Assembly (NCBI RefSeq): GCF_022812285.1
Contig: NZ_CP093300.1
Coordinates: 1,178,001 to 1,242,000, forward strand
Length of the DNA: 64,000 nt
Reading direction: 5' to 3'
Source of the DNA: Alkalihalobacillus sp. LMS39
GTDB lineage: Bacteria > Bacillota > Bacilli > Bacillales > Bacillaceae_F
The number at the start of each line of letters is the position of its first letter. The stretch's first letter is position 1. The translations under genes and the position numbers were made by a program. The notes below the pieces were generated by a model. The model ran no database searches and was not told the DNA's origin. It saw nothing but the letters and a program-made list of their open reading frames with translations. This document shows positions 45,279 through 54,036 of the stretch, one piece after another.

Positions 45279-45749
45279 ATGTCTGCTATTGCATATTTAA
45301 ATTTTGATGGGGTTGCCGAACAAGCGATTGAATTTTATTCAGAGGCTCTTCAGGCAATTGAAGTAAAAAAGGTTAATTATAAGGACATTCCTCAAGACCC
45401 AAGTTACCCACTACCCGAAAATGAATTGAATATGATTATGGAGTCTTCGGTTGAATTCGCAGATGGGAAAATCATGATGTCGGATTTACTGCCTTCCATG
45501 AAGAACGTAACAGGTGAGTTGGTGAAAGGAAACAACGTATGGATTAGTATAGTCAATGCGGATAAACAAAAATTAGAGAGATACTTTAATAAACTTTCGG
45601 TCGACGGCCATGTAATCATGCCGTTATCCAATACACCATGGTCATCTTGTTTTGGAATGCTGGTGGATAGGTTTGGTGTTTGTTGGAAGTTAAACGGTGA
45701 TGCCGATGTGTTTCTAAATCAAGTCATTTCCAACCGGCATGGAAATTGA
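45279..45749 (+). CDS. PhnB/YjdN-like VOC-superfamily protein
   Basis: 156 residues: MSAIAYLNFDGVAEQAIEFYSEAL at the N-terminus, IMMSDLLPSM in the middle and TPWSSCFGMLVDRFGVCWKLN at the end, as in PhnB-like (3-dmu-9_3-mt) proteins of the glyoxalase fold. AAGGAGG lies nine bases before ATG 45279. It overlaps the next gene by 11 bases. Function of this family is poorly defined; no metal site can be asserted. Confidence 0.82.
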   Translation: MSAIAYLNFDGVAEQAIEFYSEALQAIEVKKVNYKDIPQDPSYPLPENELNMIMESSVEFADGKIMMSDLLPSMKNVTGELVKGNNVWISIVNADKQKLERYFNKLSVDGHVIMPLSNTPWSSCFGMLVDRFGVCWKLNGDADVFLNQVISNRHGN

Positions 45750-46308
45750 AAATTTGCTGCCGGTAAAAACAAGAAAAGATATTAGGGTTTGGCTGCAGGA
45801 AAATGCTAACACTGAAAAGTCATTCTGGGTCTTGGTTTCTATGAAGCCAAGTCCCGAGAGAGTGTTATATTTGGACGCAGTTGAGGAAGCGTTATGCTTT
45901 GGATGGATCGATGGCATCAAAAAGAAAATCTCCGAAACAGAGTTGGCTCAGAGGTTTTCTCCTAGGAGCAAAAAAAGTTCATGGACGGAATTGAACAAAG
46001 AACGTGTCCGCCGCCTTGACAAGCTAGGGTTGATGACAGACGAAGGAAGAAGGGTTTTGCCAGATTTGGATCGTCAATCATTTAGAATTGATGAAGTAAT
46101 CGAGCAGCGGATAAAAGAGGATCAGCAAGTACATGGTCATTTCAGGGCATTTCCGAATCTTTATAAAATGGTCCGGATCGACACGATACAAAGCGCAAAG
46201 AATCAACCGGAATTGTATAGGAGCAGATTAGACAAATTCATAACGAACACGAGAGAAAATAAAATGTACGGTCAATGGAATGACTTTGGACGTCTGCTCG
46301 ATTATTAA
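45739..46308 (+). CDS. YdeI/OmpD-associated family protein
   Basis: 189 residues. Markers include FWVLVSMKPSPERVLYLDAVEEALCFGWIDGIKKK and RFSPRSKKSSWTELNKERVRRL, which are typical of the YdeI/bacteriocin-protection family; soluble, and of unknown biochemical role. ATG lies inside the end of the VOC gene, so the pair is translationally coupled and possibly controlled by the divergent WYL regulator. Confidence 0.8.
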   Translation: MEIENLLPVKTRKDIRVWLQENANTEKSFWVLVSMKPSPERVLYLDAVEEALCFGWIDGIKKKISETELAQRFSPRSKKSSWTELNKERVRRLDKLGLMTDEGRRVLPDLDRQSFRIDEVIEQRIKEDQQVHGHFRAFPNLYKMVRIDTIQSAKNQPELYRSRLDKFITNTRENKMYGQWNDFGRLLDY

Positions 46309-46666
46309 AATGTTCTTTGACACGAATAAGCATTTGGCGGCCATAGGGCTGCCATTTGTTTTTACGGCCAGTCTTATGCAATAACACATATGATGCTTCT
46401 ATTAAAATTACCAGTAATAGAGTTGGATCTCTATCGCTTAGGTTAATGAAAGTGATTGACTAACAAGTATGATAAAAAATCAACAACAGTTGAAATAGAT
46501 GTTTATCAACAATAGCAATAAGAAGGAAAAGGTAGTTAAAACTTAAAAATGTCCCATAAATATAATGCCCTTACTGTGAGAACTTTTTGTATATACCATA
46601 CAGGTAGTCATGCAATCCCCAAGAATTGAATGTTCATACACATATTTCAATCCTGTTCTCTCCTAG
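46309..46666. other. Intergenic region between YdeI-like and YkvA-like genes
   Basis: A hairpin AAATGGC…GCCA-type (TTGGCGGCC ATAGG GCTGCCA, 46333-46354) follows the YdeI-like gene and is a plausible terminator (TTTGTTTTT follows). The rest is AT-rich without a gene or repeat. Confidence 0.4.
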
Positions 46667-47047
46667 TTATCTGAATAACTGAAAAACTTTTAAAATAACC
46701 CAAAACATAATAATGCTCCATAACAAAATGATAAGTGACCCTACAATCCAATTTTTGGGTTTCCTTCTATTAATCATTTCTTTTGCTTTAACTTCACATT
46801 CTAATATGACTTCATTTGGTATCATTTTTAATGCAAGTAGTATCCCCATTGGAACTAAAATAACATCATCTACATAACCAAGGATTGGTATGAAATCAGG
46901 TATTAAATCAATGGGACTGAACGCGTACGCTACGACACAAATTGTAAACACCTTAGCATACCAAGGTACTCTTTCATCTTTATATGCGAAGTAAAGGACA
47001 AAGAGTTGTTGTTTTATTTTTTTTGCCCAAGCCTTTATTTTCCCCAT
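46667..47047 (-). CDS. YkvA/DUF1232-family membrane protein
   Basis: 126 residues. The DUF1232 signature VPWYAKVFTICVVAYAFSPIDLIPDFIPILGYVDD is complete, with a C-terminal membrane segment (IVGSLIILLWSIIMFWVIL). GAGGG precedes ATG. Members are small membrane proteins without an assigned reaction. It reads away from the ChvE-type transporter operon. Confidence 0.83.
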   Translation of the reverse strand: MGKIKAWAKKIKQQLFVLYFAYKDERVPWYAKVFTICVVAYAFSPIDLIPDFIPILGYVDDVILVPMGILLALKMIPNEVILECEVKAKEMINRRKPKNWIVGSLIILLWSIIMFWVILKVFQLFR

Positions 47048-47202
47048 ACAAACCCTCTTCCTTTATCACTATCTCATCGTTTAAGAACAACGGTCCACTA
47101 CCAATACATTCATATTAGCATAAAATTACAATTCCCTCCTTTTTTTATTTAATAGACTGAAGACATTAAAAAAGTACAGATGAAAGCAAAAAAAGTACCA
47201 TA

Positions 47203-47216
47203 AGCAAGCGTTTTCA
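47203..47216 (-). promoter_or_regulatory. cre-like site upstream of chvE
   Basis: AGCAAGCGTTTTCA; its complement TGAAAACGCTTGCT matches the cre core TGAAAACGCTT and deviates only at the last bases. It lies 71 bases before the ChvE-type gene, whose promoter probably includes TTGATA and TATTAC at about 47231-47257. It suggests glucose repression of this sugar importer. Confidence 0.55.
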
Positions 47217-47286
47217 GTAAACGTATACATTGATATATTTGAAATGTAAGCTATTACATTGAAAAGTTGAAAGGGGATACAAAAAA

Positions 47287-48444
47287 ATGAATAAGAAAAT
47301 TAAATTCATTTCCGTATTGTTCATCGGACTACTAATGATGTTTATGACAGCATGTGGTAGTTCAAATGAAACAGGTGGGGGAAGTAATGACAGTGGCGAA
47401 AGTAGTGCAAGTAAAGGAAACAGCGGCGGAGTAGAAGTTGGGATTGTTTTACCAACAAGAGATGAGCCGAGATGGGTACAAGATGAAGAAAGATTCAAAG
47501 CAGCACTTTCTGAATCAGAATACAATACAGAAATCTTATTCAGTCAAGGTTCTTCAGCTAATGAAAGAGAAAACGTGGAAACTTTAATTAATAGAGGAGT
47601 AGATGTATTAATCATTGCTCCACATGATGGTGCAGCAGCTGCTTCATCTGTAGCCGCAGCAAAAGCAGAAGGAATTACAGTTATCTCATACGATCGCCTC
47701 GTTACAGATACAGATGCAGTTGATTACTATGTAACATTTGACAGTATTGCGGTAGGAGAAGCGCAAGGACAATATTTAATTGATAATGCAAATGGAACAG
47801 GAATTCCGTTATATCTATATGCTGGTGCCTCTTCTGATAACAACGCGTTTTTATTCTTTGAAGGAGCATGGAAAGTACTTCAACCGAAAATTGCAGATGG
47901 AACGTTTGTTATTGCTAACTCTAGTGAAGCAGAAGCATTACAAGCAAAAGCTGACCTAACTCGTGAGGAATATGGTCGTATCCTTGGACAGGTTACAACA
48001 AACTGGGATCCTAGTGAAGCGATTAATAAAGCACAAACACAATTAACAGCTGCTAGTGATGACCTAAAAGGTGATGTTGCTATCCTAGCACCGAATGATG
48101 GTACGTCTCGTGCGATTGCAGATGTATTTGGTGCAGACAATGAAATCACAAGTTATTTTATTACTGGTCAAGATGCTGAAATCGCTTCAATTCAGTACAT
48201 TATCGATGGAAAACAATCGATGACTGTGTTTAAAGATGTTCGTACATTAGTACAAGATGCAATCGGAATGGCGATTGATGTTCTAGATGGTAAAACGCCA
48301 GAAACAACAGGTAGCTATAACAACGGAAATGTTGATGTAAGTGCAAAACAAACGAATGTTATTGTAGTAGACCAAGAGAACGTGAAAAGCGAGCTTATCG
48401 ACTCTGGATACTATGAAGCTAGTCAGTTTACTGGATTAGAATAA
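47287..48444 (+). CDS. chvE: Multiple-monosaccharide-binding lipoprotein (ChvE type)
   Basis: 385 residues. Lipoprotein signal with Cys23 (FMTAC), Ser/Gly linker, then the ChvE-type domain: VGIVLPTRDEPRWVQDEERF, VDVLIIAPHDGAAAA, VISYDRLV, YVTFDSIAVGEAQGQYLID, LYLYAGASSDNNAFLFFEG, ILAPNDGTSRAIADVF and ITGQDAEIASIQYI. It delivers pentose/hexose monomers to MmsA-MmsB. Well expressed by appearance: followed by a strong hairpin before the ATPase gene. Confidence 0.87.
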   Translation: MNKKIKFISVLFIGLLMMFMTACGSSNETGGGSNDSGESSASKGNSGGVEVGIVLPTRDEPRWVQDEERFKAALSESEYNTEILFSQGSSANERENVETLINRGVDVLIIAPHDGAAAASSVAAAKAEGITVISYDRLVTDTDAVDYYVTFDSIAVGEAQGQYLIDNANGTGIPLYLYAGASSDNNAFLFFEGAWKVLQPKIADGTFVIANSSEAEALQAKADLTREEYGRILGQVTTNWDPSEAINKAQTQLTAASDDLKGDVAILAPNDGTSRAIADVFGADNEITSYFITGQDAEIASIQYIIDGKQSMTVFKDVRTLVQDAIGMAIDVLDGKTPETTGSYNNGNVDVSAKQTNVIVVDQENVKSELIDSGYYEASQFTGLE

Positions 48445-48448
48445 TTTA

Positions 48449-48486
48449 AATTAATAGTGTTAGACATCGGTCTAACACTATTAATT
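48449..48486 (+). promoter_or_regulatory. Intercistronic hairpin between chvE and mmsA
   Basis: Perfect 16-bp stem AATTAATAGTGTTAGA / TCTAACACTATTAATT with loop CATCGG, without a T tract, 29 bases before the mmsA start. It probably stabilises chvE mRNA or allows partial termination, so the binding protein exceeds the channel subunits. A similar arrangement exists after melE. Confidence 0.65.
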
Positions 48487-48515
48487 CATTGTAGTCTAGT
48501 AAGGGAGGCCTAATA

Positions 48516-50036
48516 ATGAGTGATTATATTTTAGAGATGAACAATATTTCAAAAGAGTTTACGGGAGTAAAGGCTCTTTCTAACGTTAATTTTAAAGTTG
48601 AAAGAGGAGAAATCCACTTTTTAGTTGGGGAAAATGGTGCCGGCAAATCAACACTTATGAAAGTATTAAGTGGCGTGTATCCTTATGGCAATTATGATGG
48701 CGATATAGTTTTTAATGGCAAGGTGCAACAGTTTAATAAAATTAGTGATAGTGTTGACTCCGGCATTGTTATTATTTATCAGGAGCTTGCATTATTCCCT
48801 GATCTGACAGTGTATGAAAATATATTTATCGGTAATGAAATTGCAAGTCGTGGTGTTCTTAATTGGAACGAAGTGGTCGTTAAGTCGAAAGAAATGCTTG
48901 AAAAAGTAAACTTAAAAGTGAATCCAGAACTATTAATTAAAGATTTAGGTGTTGGGAAACAACAGCTTGTTGAAATTGCAAAAGCGTTGAGTAAAGAAGT
49001 GAAGCTTCTCATTCTAGATGAGCCAACAGCAGCGCTTAATGAAGATGATAGTGAAAATCTATTAGAGTTATTACGAGAATTGAAGAAACAAGGAATTACT
49101 TCCATCATGATTTCCCACAAGTTAAAAGAAGTAATTGCTATTGCAGATAAAGCAACAGTTCTTAGGGATGGCGAAACGATTTGTACGTTGGATGCCTCCA
49201 AAGGAGAAATAACAGAGGAAGCCATTATTAAAAACATGGTTGGGCGTGAAATTAAAGAAATCTATCCAAAGCGAGAGAAGCAGGAATTTGGCGATAAAAT
49301 CCTTGAACTAGTAAACTGGAACGCCTATGACCCACAATTAGGACGGAATGTTGCAAAGGATGTCAACATTAACGTCAAACAAGGGGAAATCGTTGGGATT
49401 GCTGGTTTAATGGGGGCTGGAAGAACAGAGTTAGCACTCAGTATTTTCGGAAATGCCGCCAAATATGACCTTAAAGGAAACATGCTATTAGACGGAAAGC
49501 CTGTTCACTTGAAACATACGAGTGAAGCCATTAAAGCTGGCATTGCTTATGTGACAGAAGATAGAAAAGGGGATGGATTATTCTTATTACAAGATATTAA
49601 AAAGAATATTTCCACCGCCAATTTAAATCAAATAACTTCACTTGGTGTTGTTAACGAAAACGAAGAAATTAAAGTAGCAGAGTCTTACAAAACATCACTT
49701 GGCATCAAAACACCATCAATTCAACAGCTTGTTGGGAATCTAAGTGGCGGAAATCAGCAAAAAGTGTCATTAGGAAAATGGCTATTCGTTGGTCCAAAGC
49801 TATTAATTTTAGATGAACCGACACGTGGAATTGATGTTGGAGCTAAGTTTGAAATTTATACGGTCATGAATGAACTCATAAAAAATGGGATGAGTATTAT
49901 TATGATTTCCTCAGAGTTAGGTGAAATCCTTGGAATGAGCGATAGAGTGTATGTCATGGCAGAAGGACGCATCACAGGAGAATTGTTAGCGAAAGACGCG
50001 GACCAAGAAAAGATTATGGAGCTTGCAACGCAATAG
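48516..50036 (+). CDS. mmsA: Multiple-monosaccharide ABC transporter ATP-binding protein
   Basis: 506 residues with two fused ABC domains, as in CUT2 ATPases. Domain 1: Walker A GENGAGKST at about 38-46, LGVGKQQLVEIAKAL as the signature, LLILDEPTAAL. Domain 2: degenerate Walker A GLMGAGRTE, signature LSGGNQQKV, LLILDEPTRGIDVG. The sequence resembles GguA/MmsA more than XylG. Ribosome site GGGAGG. Operon chvE-mmsA-mmsB. Confidence 0.88.
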   Translation: MSDYILEMNNISKEFTGVKALSNVNFKVERGEIHFLVGENGAGKSTLMKVLSGVYPYGNYDGDIVFNGKVQQFNKISDSVDSGIVIIYQELALFPDLTVYENIFIGNEIASRGVLNWNEVVVKSKEMLEKVNLKVNPELLIKDLGVGKQQLVEIAKALSKEVKLLILDEPTAALNEDDSENLLELLRELKKQGITSIMISHKLKEVIAIADKATVLRDGETICTLDASKGEITEEAIIKNMVGREIKEIYPKREKQEFGDKILELVNWNAYDPQLGRNVAKDVNINVKQGEIVGIAGLMGAGRTELALSIFGNAAKYDLKGNMLLDGKPVHLKHTSEAIKAGIAYVTEDRKGDGLFLLQDIKKNISTANLNQITSLGVVNENEEIKVAESYKTSLGIKTPSIQQLVGNLSGGNQQKVSLGKWLFVGPKLLILDEPTRGIDVGAKFEIYTVMNELIKNGMSIIMISSELGEILGMSDRVYVMAEGRITGELLAKDADQEKIMELATQ

Positions 50037-50048
50037 GAGGTTAGTCAA

Positions 50049-51224
50049 ATGAAATTGCTCATTGAAGCGAAAGATTTAATTAAACACAATATTCGTGATT
50101 ATGGTATGTACATTGCCTTAATTGTTATTATGATTACTTTTACAATTTTAACGGACGGATTATTTTTAACATCTCGGAATATTAGTAACTTATTAGACTC
50201 TGCAGGATATATTGCTGTATTAGCGGTTGGGGTTATGCTAGTTATTGTCATACGCCATATCGACTTATCCATTGGGTTTTTAGCTGGATTTCTCGGTGCA
50301 GTAGCGGCTATCTTATTAATGCATTACGGCGTACCAGTATATATTGTTATTCCAATCATTCTTATTTTAGGTATTTGTGCTGGTTCGATTACAGGATTCC
50401 TTGTAGCAAAAGTTGGGATTCCAGCCTTTGTTGCGACACTAGCAGGTTGGTTAATTTATCGAGGAGCAATCCTGTTAGTGACAGAAGATACAGGAACAAT
50501 CATCATCAATGACCCAGTATTTAATGCTATTGGGAATGGGTATATTCCTTCGGTAATGGAGGTTGGAGGATTACATCTTCTATCCTTGTTAATTGGAGCA
50601 GCCTCGATTCTATTTTACATTTATAGCTCAATTTCGAATCGAAGAAAAAAATTAAAGTATAATTTTGATGTCGTATCAAAACCACTGTTTGTGATTCAAT
50701 TAGCTTTTGTGTCAGCAATTATTGGATACATCACATGGCTCTTAGCCGGTTATAATGGATTTTCATGGACTGTTATTATTATTATGGTCGTTGTTCTTGT
50801 CTATCATTTCATTACAACGAAAACAGTTATCGGAAGACATATTTATGCTGTAGGAAGTAACCCTGAAGCCGCTCATCTTAGTGGTATCAACGTTAGTAAA
50901 ATTACGTTTATGGTGTTTGGTTCAATGGGGATGCTTGCGGCACTTTCTGGGATTTTATTTACATCACGCTTACAATCAGCAACAACAACAGCAGGTACAT
51001 TATTTGAACTTGATGCGATTGCAGCTGCTTTCGTAGGTGGGGCATCCGCTGCTGGTGGAGTTGGTAAAGTCACAGGTGCTGTCATCGGTGCCCTTGTTAT
51101 GGCAACATTAACAAACGGAATGAATTTAATGGGTGTAGGAATTGCCTCGCAATATATGATTCGAGGCGGAGTACTCGCATTAGCTGTTATCTTTGATGTT
51201 ATGACGCGAAGACAAAGAGCGTAA
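50049..51224 (+). CDS. mmsB: Multiple-monosaccharide ABC transporter permease
   Basis: 391 residues with about ten membrane segments, CUT2 permease. Family marks: ISNLLDSAGYIAVLAVGVMLVIVIRHIDLSIGFLAGF, ITGFLVAKVGIPAFVATLAG, AVGSNPEAAHLSGINV and AFVGGASAAGGVGKVTGAVIGALVMATLTNGMNLMG. Starts 12 bases after mmsA, AATAGGAGG before ATG. Works with MmsA and ChvE. Confidence 0.88.
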   Translation: MKLLIEAKDLIKHNIRDYGMYIALIVIMITFTILTDGLFLTSRNISNLLDSAGYIAVLAVGVMLVIVIRHIDLSIGFLAGFLGAVAAILLMHYGVPVYIVIPIILILGICAGSITGFLVAKVGIPAFVATLAGWLIYRGAILLVTEDTGTIIINDPVFNAIGNGYIPSVMEVGGLHLLSLLIGAASILFYIYSSISNRRKKLKYNFDVVSKPLFVIQLAFVSAIIGYITWLLAGYNGFSWTVIIIMVVVLVYHFITTKTVIGRHIYAVGSNPEAAHLSGINVSKITFMVFGSMGMLAALSGILFTSRLQSATTTAGTLFELDAIAAAFVGGASAAGGVGKVTGAVIGALVMATLTNGMNLMGVGIASQYMIRGGVLALAVIFDVMTRRQRA

Positions 51225-51248
51225 GTGTCGGGATATAGGTGGAGAGGA

Positions 51249-51278
51249 GAAAGCCTTTGTGGCTTTCTTCTTTTTTTA
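51249..51278 (+). terminator. Terminator of the chvE-mmsA-mmsB operon
   Basis: Stem GAAAGCC / GGCTTTC with a TTTGT loop, followed by TTCTTTTTTT, 25 bases after the mmsB stop. Confidence 0.8.
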
Positions 51279-51354
51279 GTTAGTGGAACTCTTGTGGTGT
51301 GGTGGGGAGAGGGTTAGGGATGGGGTTGTATAGCTGGAATTGTATGAGGTGTTG

Positions 51355-51971
51355 TAACGGACAGAGGATCCGCTATTTTGAGAAAAAGTAATGTTTTTTG
51401 AAAGCTATCGGACATGTGTTCCGCTAAATCAGCTAAATGAGTGGTGGGAGGTGCGGTTACAGGTCCAATAGCGGAACAGGTGTCCGATAAAAACTGAAAA
51501 AGGCTAGTTTTCTATGAGATAGCGGAACGTATGTCCGATAGGGGGAAGTAAGCCCAGGGTTCCCTGTGCTAGCGGACAGAGGATCCGCTATTTTGAGAAA
51601 AAGGGGTGTTTTTTGAAAGCTATCGGACATGTGTTCCGCTAAATCAGCTAAATGAGTGGTGGGCGGTACCATTTCAGGTGCAATAACGGAACAGATGACC
51701 GATAAGAATTGAAAAAGGCTAGTTTTCTATGAGATAGCGGAACGTATGTCCGATAGGGGAAGGTATATGAGAGTTCCCTGTGCTAGCGGACAGAGGATCC
51801 GCTATTTTGAGAAAAAGTAACGTTTTTTGAAAGCTATCGGACATGTGTTCCGCTATGTTAGCAAAACGAGGGGTGGGCGGTGCCATTTTAGGTGCAATAA
51901 CGGAACAGATGTCCGATAAGAATTGAAAAGGCTATTTTTCAATAAAGTAGCGGAACGTATGTCCGATACGG
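51355..51971 (+). repeat. Three tandem copies of repeat C
   Basis: Units begin at 51355, 51569 and 51783, an exact 214-bp period: about 189 bp of repeat plus a 25-base linker ending TTCCCTGTGCT. Each carries two CGGACA…CCGCTA motifs and two inverted GCGGAAC…GTCCGATA motifs. The copies differ at scattered positions (for example 51700 GATGACCGAT instead of GATGTCCGAT). Open frames across them are not genes. Confidence 0.92.
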
Positions 51972-52144
51972 TCAACCGCAGCAACCATCCTCAGTTAGAA
52001 TTTTACAGAAAGTTTCACATTTTCTAGTCTGTGGAAATGATATTATAAAAGAACAAAAGCAACAATCAATCCATCTCTTCAAAAGAAGTACGTAACGATA
52101 AATACATCGTTACATGAAGGAGTGCAGCTAGACTAATCGAAGGA

Positions 52145-52411
52145 TTGCTAATACAAAAGTTTATAAAGGGAAGTTATCTCGGTACACAAGGGGAGATGCT
52201 GACAAATCAATGCTGTGTCAGGCAATATCTTTTTGAAGAAGATGAGAAAGAGATTACAACGATTTTTTTTACAGAAGAACAAGCCATTCATTTCAATAAT
52301 TACAAGAGGTTACACAAGCTTTTCAAGAATATACGGTTTGACTTTCTCGTGGGAAAGTGGGTATTACGATGTAGTTATTTTAACAAAAGAATGGTAGGCG
52401 AAATAGGATGA
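52145..52411 (+). CDS. Hypothetical protein coupled to the following lipoprotein gene
   Basis: Up to 88 residues, MLIQKFIKGSYLGTQGEMLTN…, with no recognised domain. Its stop overlaps the lipoprotein ATG (GGATGA), which supports real translation. The start is doubtful: TTG 52145 has GAAGGA directly against it, and the better AAGGAGTG at 52118 is too far upstream; the 5' end may be altered. A hairpin GTAACGAT / ATCGTTAC lies just before that site. Confidence 0.45.
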   Translation: MLIQKFIKGSYLGTQGEMLTNQCCVRQYLFEEDEKEITTIFFTEEQAIHFNNYKRLHKLFKNIRFDFLVGKWVLRCSYFNKRMVGEIG

Positions 52412-52896
52412 AAAAAGCAGTAGTATTGATTCTCTTAATTTTTACTTTAGTCGGATGCTCAAACGAAAGTAAAAGTGATAATCAAAAAGTAGCTGAAGAG
52501 TATCTTAGTGAAAAAGGATATAACATAACATCATATAATGGGGCTGGTCAATCATATCAACTAACAAAAGAAAAATTAGTTGAAATGCCATCAGTGACTC
52601 ATTGGACTGTCCAATCCGTTGACCCAGACTTATATTTAGATAAACAAGTGGAGACAGAAGGATTCACTGTGGATAACCATCCTTTAACAAATGCAGATTC
52701 CACTCATGTGAATGTCGACGTTTTTCTCGTTGAGGGAAAACCTATTGGGGGAATTTCCTACCCTCAATATTCTGATGAAAAAGAATTAGCTCTTGGAGAC
52801 AAGCCTTTTTCATTAGACGGAAAAACAGTAGAAGAAGTTCACCAATTAGAAAACTGGAGAGAGTGGATGGATGCTTGGTATGCCAAATACGAATAG
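52408..52896 (+). CDS. Hypothetical lipoprotein
   Basis: 162 residues. Signal peptide with lipobox LVGC, Cys17 (MKKAVVLILLIFTLVGCSNES), mature part with KVAEEYLSEKGYNITSYNG and VNVDVFLVEGKPIGGISYP. The first mature block resembles small Bacillus surface lipoproteins, but I cannot assign a function. Coupled to the preceding frame by ATGA overlap. Confidence 0.65.
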   Translation: MKKAVVLILLIFTLVGCSNESKSDNQKVAEEYLSEKGYNITSYNGAGQSYQLTKEKLVEMPSVTHWTVQSVDPDLYLDKQVETEGFTVDNHPLTNADSTHVNVDVFLVEGKPIGGISYPQYSDEKELALGDKPFSLDGKTVEEVHQLENWREWMDAWYAKYE

Positions 52897-52921
52897 ATTA
52901 TTGGTCGTAGTGAAATGAACA

Positions 52922-52966
52922 AAAGAGCCAGGCGATGCTAAAATGCGTTCCCTGGCTTTTTATTTT
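52922..52966. terminator. Terminator shared by convergent genes
   Basis: Arms AAAGAGCCAGG and CCTGGCTTTTT around an 18-base loop, T-rich tail TTATTTT. It lies between the lipoprotein gene (plus) and the small membrane protein gene (minus). A related hairpin (GCGGCCAGGA…TCCTGGC) occurs at 54261-54302. Confidence 0.78.
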
Positions 52967-52970
52967 AGTA

Positions 52971-53216
52971 CTATCGTGAACGAGATGTCCTCTTTTTATA
53001 AAATCCACTTAACATAATGGATAACGGAATAATTAATAAAACTAACCCTACATTAAAGTTAATACCAATTGCAAGAAGTGAACCACCTAACAGGTTAATC
53101 CCTGATAATGCAAGAGTTGACCAAAAATATCTTTTTCTGGGCACCACTTTATAAACATAAATGCTAATGAAAATAGAGCAGATAGTAATAATAAATGGTG
53201 CTAAATTCCAGAACAC
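52971..53216 (-). CDS. Small hypothetical membrane protein
   Basis: 81 residues starting at GTG 53216 (MFWNLAPFIITICSIFISIYVY…), because GGAGGTGG lies just upstream; the frame extends another 32 codons without a site. Three hydrophobic segments and a strongly basic tail (YKKRTSRSR). Family unknown. Confidence 0.6.
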   Translation of the reverse strand: MFWNLAPFIITICSIFISIYVYKVVPRKRYFWSTLALSGINLLGGSLLAIGINFNVGLVLLIIPLSIMLSGFYKKRTSRSR

Positions 53217-53438
53217 TAGACACCACCTCCAAAACGGAACAGCTTTATCATGTTTAGATTGTACGGTTCCCTTAAAAATATACATAAATTGTAATTGCAA
53301 CAAAGTAAGCAATATTATGAGGTGATATAATAAAACTTTAAAAGGATAGGAAAAAGACTGGGATAAATATAGAAATGATATAAGAAATAGAATGTTTTAG
53401 AAAAGAGTGATTTATGAGGAGATGTAATACATTTTACC

Positions 53439-53897
53439 TTAATAGAAACTTTTTATTTGTTTTTCAGTAATCCCATTAATAAGTTCTAGCTCACTAATCA
53501 AAAATTCATGTGCATTTTCTAGCATTTTTTTTTCGCTTGTATTAAGTGCTTTTTCATTCTTCATTCGCCTTAAATCACGGACAACTTCAGCACAATCTTG
53601 AAGTTTTCCTGTTTTTATTTTGTCAGAGTTCACTTTATACCTTTGTTTCCACGGGAGTAAACTTTCTGATTCTCCATGCTGAAAAATGTGCATGATGTGT
53701 TTTAGTGCAATTATGTCAGTAACAGGGCGTATGCAACTCAATACTTTACCAGTAGGAATCATGACTTGCATATTACCAATTATCATGTTTATGACATAAT
53801 ACAATTGTTTTTCACCTGAGATTTCCTTTTCTTCAATGGCTTTAATTATACCTGCTCCGTGCAATGGATAAACGATATTATCGCCAATTTGAAACAA
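53439..53897 (-). CDS. CarD-family transcription factor (YdeB-like)
   Basis: 152 residues. N-terminal CarD/TRCF RNA-polymerase-interacting domain (FQIGDNIVYPLHGAGIIKAIEEKEISGEKQLYYVI … MQVMIPTGK), then a helical DNA-binding C-terminal half (LPWKQRYKVNSDKIKTG … CAEVVRDLRRMKNEKALNTSEKKMLENA). Start taken at TTG 53897 since GGAGGTG lies five bases upstream and family members start MFQIG; the frame's ATG 53912 overlaps the ribosome site. It should stabilise open promoter complexes through the RNA polymerase beta subunit. Confidence 0.85.
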   Translation of the reverse strand: MFQIGDNIVYPLHGAGIIKAIEEKEISGEKQLYYVINMIIGNMQVMIPTGKVLSCIRPVTDIIALKHIMHIFQHGESESLLPWKQRYKVNSDKIKTGKLQDCAEVVRDLRRMKNEKALNTSEKKMLENAHEFLISELELINGITEKQIKSFY

Positions 53898-54036
53898 ATA
53901 ATCCACCTCCATAATTTTGTAACCTTTTTAAGCTTAACATAGGAAGTGGAATTTATCAAATTTTTAATAATATCATAAAAATAAGTGTACTGTCAATTTT
54001 TATTTTCAAAAAAACGATATTGTTTATCGTTACTAA

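Noticed and set aside
51457-51672. 71-codon minus-strand frame
   Set aside because: It spans the junction of two tandem repeat C units and only reflects their sequence.
51355-51971. Possible CRISPR array
   Set aside because: Only three units, each about 190 bp with internal inverted motifs and nearly identical linkers; CRISPR repeats are 25-40 bp with unique spacers, and no cas gene is present.
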